Shown: one piece after another, positions 63,240 through 64,000 of the stretch
Layout of the letters: every line of letters begins with the position of its first letter
Numbering within the stretch: the stretch's first letter is position 1
Origin: Candidatus Alcyoniella australis
Lineage (GTDB): Bacteria > Lernaellota > Lernaellaia > JAVCCG01 > Alcyoniellaceae
Direction of reading: 5' to 3'
DNA length: 64,000 nucleotides
NCBI GenBank assembly: GCA_030765605.1
Contig: JAVCCG010000095.1
Location: 10,972-74,971 of the forward strand
Program-made: the position numbers and the translations under genes
The notes under the pieces: model-generated
The model's database searches: none
What the model saw: the letters and a program-made list of their open reading frames with translations, nothing else
What the model was told of the DNA's origin: nothing

Positions 63240-63270
63240 CGAGTTAAGGGGACACCATACCTAACTATTG
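63240..63270 (+). repeat. Short repeat, last copy
   Basis: CGAGTTAAGGGGACACCATA followed by CCTAACTATTG, directly after the DUF2292 stop codon; same family as at 61421-61481. Confidence 0.7.
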
Positions 63271-63302
63271 TCCGCCAATTCACACCAAATTCACCATCCG
63301 CA

Positions 63303-63414
63303 CGTAGATCCTTCGCCTGCGGCTCAGGATGACGGTTTATCGTATGATATCAATGCGATATAACGCTGTCAGTCGCCCGCAAACTGTCATTCTGAACGAA
63401 GTGAAGAATCTACG
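63303..63414. repeat. Palindromic dispersed repeat, unit 1
   Basis: Starts CGTAGATCCTTCGCCTGCGG (then CTCAGGATGACGG) and ends with the near complement TGTCATTCTGAACGAAGTGA (then AGAATCTACG). The ends can pair into a long imperfect hairpin. It resembles widespread MITE-like 'CATTCTGAGCGAAGCGAAGAATCT' repeats of environmental genomes. Confidence 0.8.
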
Positions 63415-63460
63415 TCCTGCAACCACCAATCGTCCATTATAGACAAATTCCACGTGCGCA

Positions 63461-63547
63461 CGTAGATCCTTCGCCTACGGCTCAGGATGACGGTTAGCGT
63501 ACGATATCAGTCCCTTATGTCATTCTGAGCGAAGCGAAGAATCTACG
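63461..63547. repeat. Palindromic dispersed repeat, unit 2
   Basis: Same ends as unit 1 (CGTAGATCCTTCGCCTACGG and TGTCATTCTGAGCGAAGCGA then AGAATCTACG) with a shorter centre. Tandem to unit 1 with a 46-bp gap. Confidence 0.8.
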
Positions 63548-63585
63548 TTGTAACGCCAAATTTCACCAGCCTTGTCTAGTAATAT

Positions 63586-63879
63586 TTGACACACCTCCCC
63601 ATCTCCTGGTAAAATATAAAGGTGCTCATTGAAAACCAAATCACGAACGGCGAGTGGAAAATTACGCCTGAAGTCGCGTAGTTGACATAATGTTTTGCCA
63701 AAATTTCCATGCGATTATATCGTATTAGAATCAGCAACTTACAGACCTGCGAAAACTCAACCTATGCGATCAACTAAGCCCTATCGTACTTAGGCGAAAT
63801 TACAGGGAAATCGCGGTTTTTTTCGAAAGATTATCGCATGCGTGCGGTTTCAGGATTCCCCTGATTAATCAGCAACTTG
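63586..63879 (+). repeat. 294-bp direct repeat, copy 2
   Basis: Starts exactly 2,020 bp after copy 1, same length. Promoter-like TTGACA (63586-63591), 18 bp, TAAAAT (63610-63615) is retained. The region 63745-63843 is identical to copy 1. From 63880 to the window end no gene or repeat is recognised. Confidence 0.75.
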
Positions 63880-64000
63880 CGCGACAGGGGAAAGCAGTAT
63901 ATGAACATCGCATGGAGCCAAATCGCGATTACCAAGTAATATCAACGACTATACGCGCTTCGTAACCTATACGAAATCTGTGATTTGAAATCCCAATTCG

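Overview
This window looks like a chromosomal segment of a GC-rich, Gram-negative (diderm) bacterium of deltaproteobacterial type. It encodes the BAM/LOL/Lpx outer-membrane machinery, LpxI rather than LpxH, a TonB-dependent receptor, and many lipoproteins with an aspartate tract just after the lipobox cysteine. No rRNA is present, so the phylum is an inference from gene content and gene order.

Layout. 1-6.6 kb: end of a ybeY-like gene, corC, an alpha/beta-hydrolase lipoprotein, a REP-associated tyrosine transposase, a membrane-anchored beta-propeller protein and small lipoproteins. 6.6-7.5 kb: a non-coding stretch rich in hairpins, carrying a dispersed paired-hairpin repeat that recurs at 51.8 kb. 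7.5-21 kb: a tightly packed envelope and translation block, lnt-prfB (with programmed frameshift)-lysS-lolC/E-lolD-bamA-ompH/skp-lpxD-fabZ-lpxA-Gfo/Idh oxidoreductase-lpxI. 21-27.7 kb: a porin-like barrel, two large exported proteins (DUF3604-like and GH127-like), a lipoprotein and an atypical receiver domain. 28-33 kb (minus strand): aminotransferase, aldehyde dehydrogenase, glutaryl-CoA dehydrogenase and 3-hydroxybutyryl-CoA dehydrogenase, best read as lysine catabolism through glutaryl-CoA to crotonyl- and acetoacetyl-CoA. 34.5-44.1 kb (minus strand): an NAD-linked [NiFe]-hydrogenase operon, hoxF-hoxU-hoxY-hoxH-protease-'hypF-hypC-hypD-hypE-hypA-hypB, in which HypF is only the C-terminal Kae1-like half; a FocA-type formate/nitrite channel is divergent from it. 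45.5-58.2 kb: phosphoglucose isomerase, nitronate monooxygenase-like protein, two lipoproteins sharing one repeated domain, a TonB receptor, a polytopic glycosyltransferase-like protein, and an IlvD-type dehydratase paired with an acetolactate-synthase-like ThDP enzyme.

At about 58.25 kb composition changes abruptly to AT-rich DNA that runs to the end. This tail is a mosaic of broken genes (ISL3 transposase 3' end, RAYT N-terminus, pentapeptide-repeat C-terminus) separated by copies of a short repeat resembling GGGGACACCATACTTAATT. It also holds a perfectly sized 294-bp direct duplication carrying a sigma70-like promoter, palindromic dispersed repeats, and one intact-looking HEPN-type gene.

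The most unusual locus is 60.50-61.38 kb. A sigma70-like promoter is positioned to start transcription at a tRNA-like sequence that has D and T arms but only a short tetraloop-capped stub for an anticodon arm. The 3' acceptor strand of that structure can alternatively pair with a perfect 11-nt complement just upstream of a gene with the HEPN ribonuclease signature RNKLAH. This is a plausible RNA-controlled or self-regulating RNase module, but that reading is inference.
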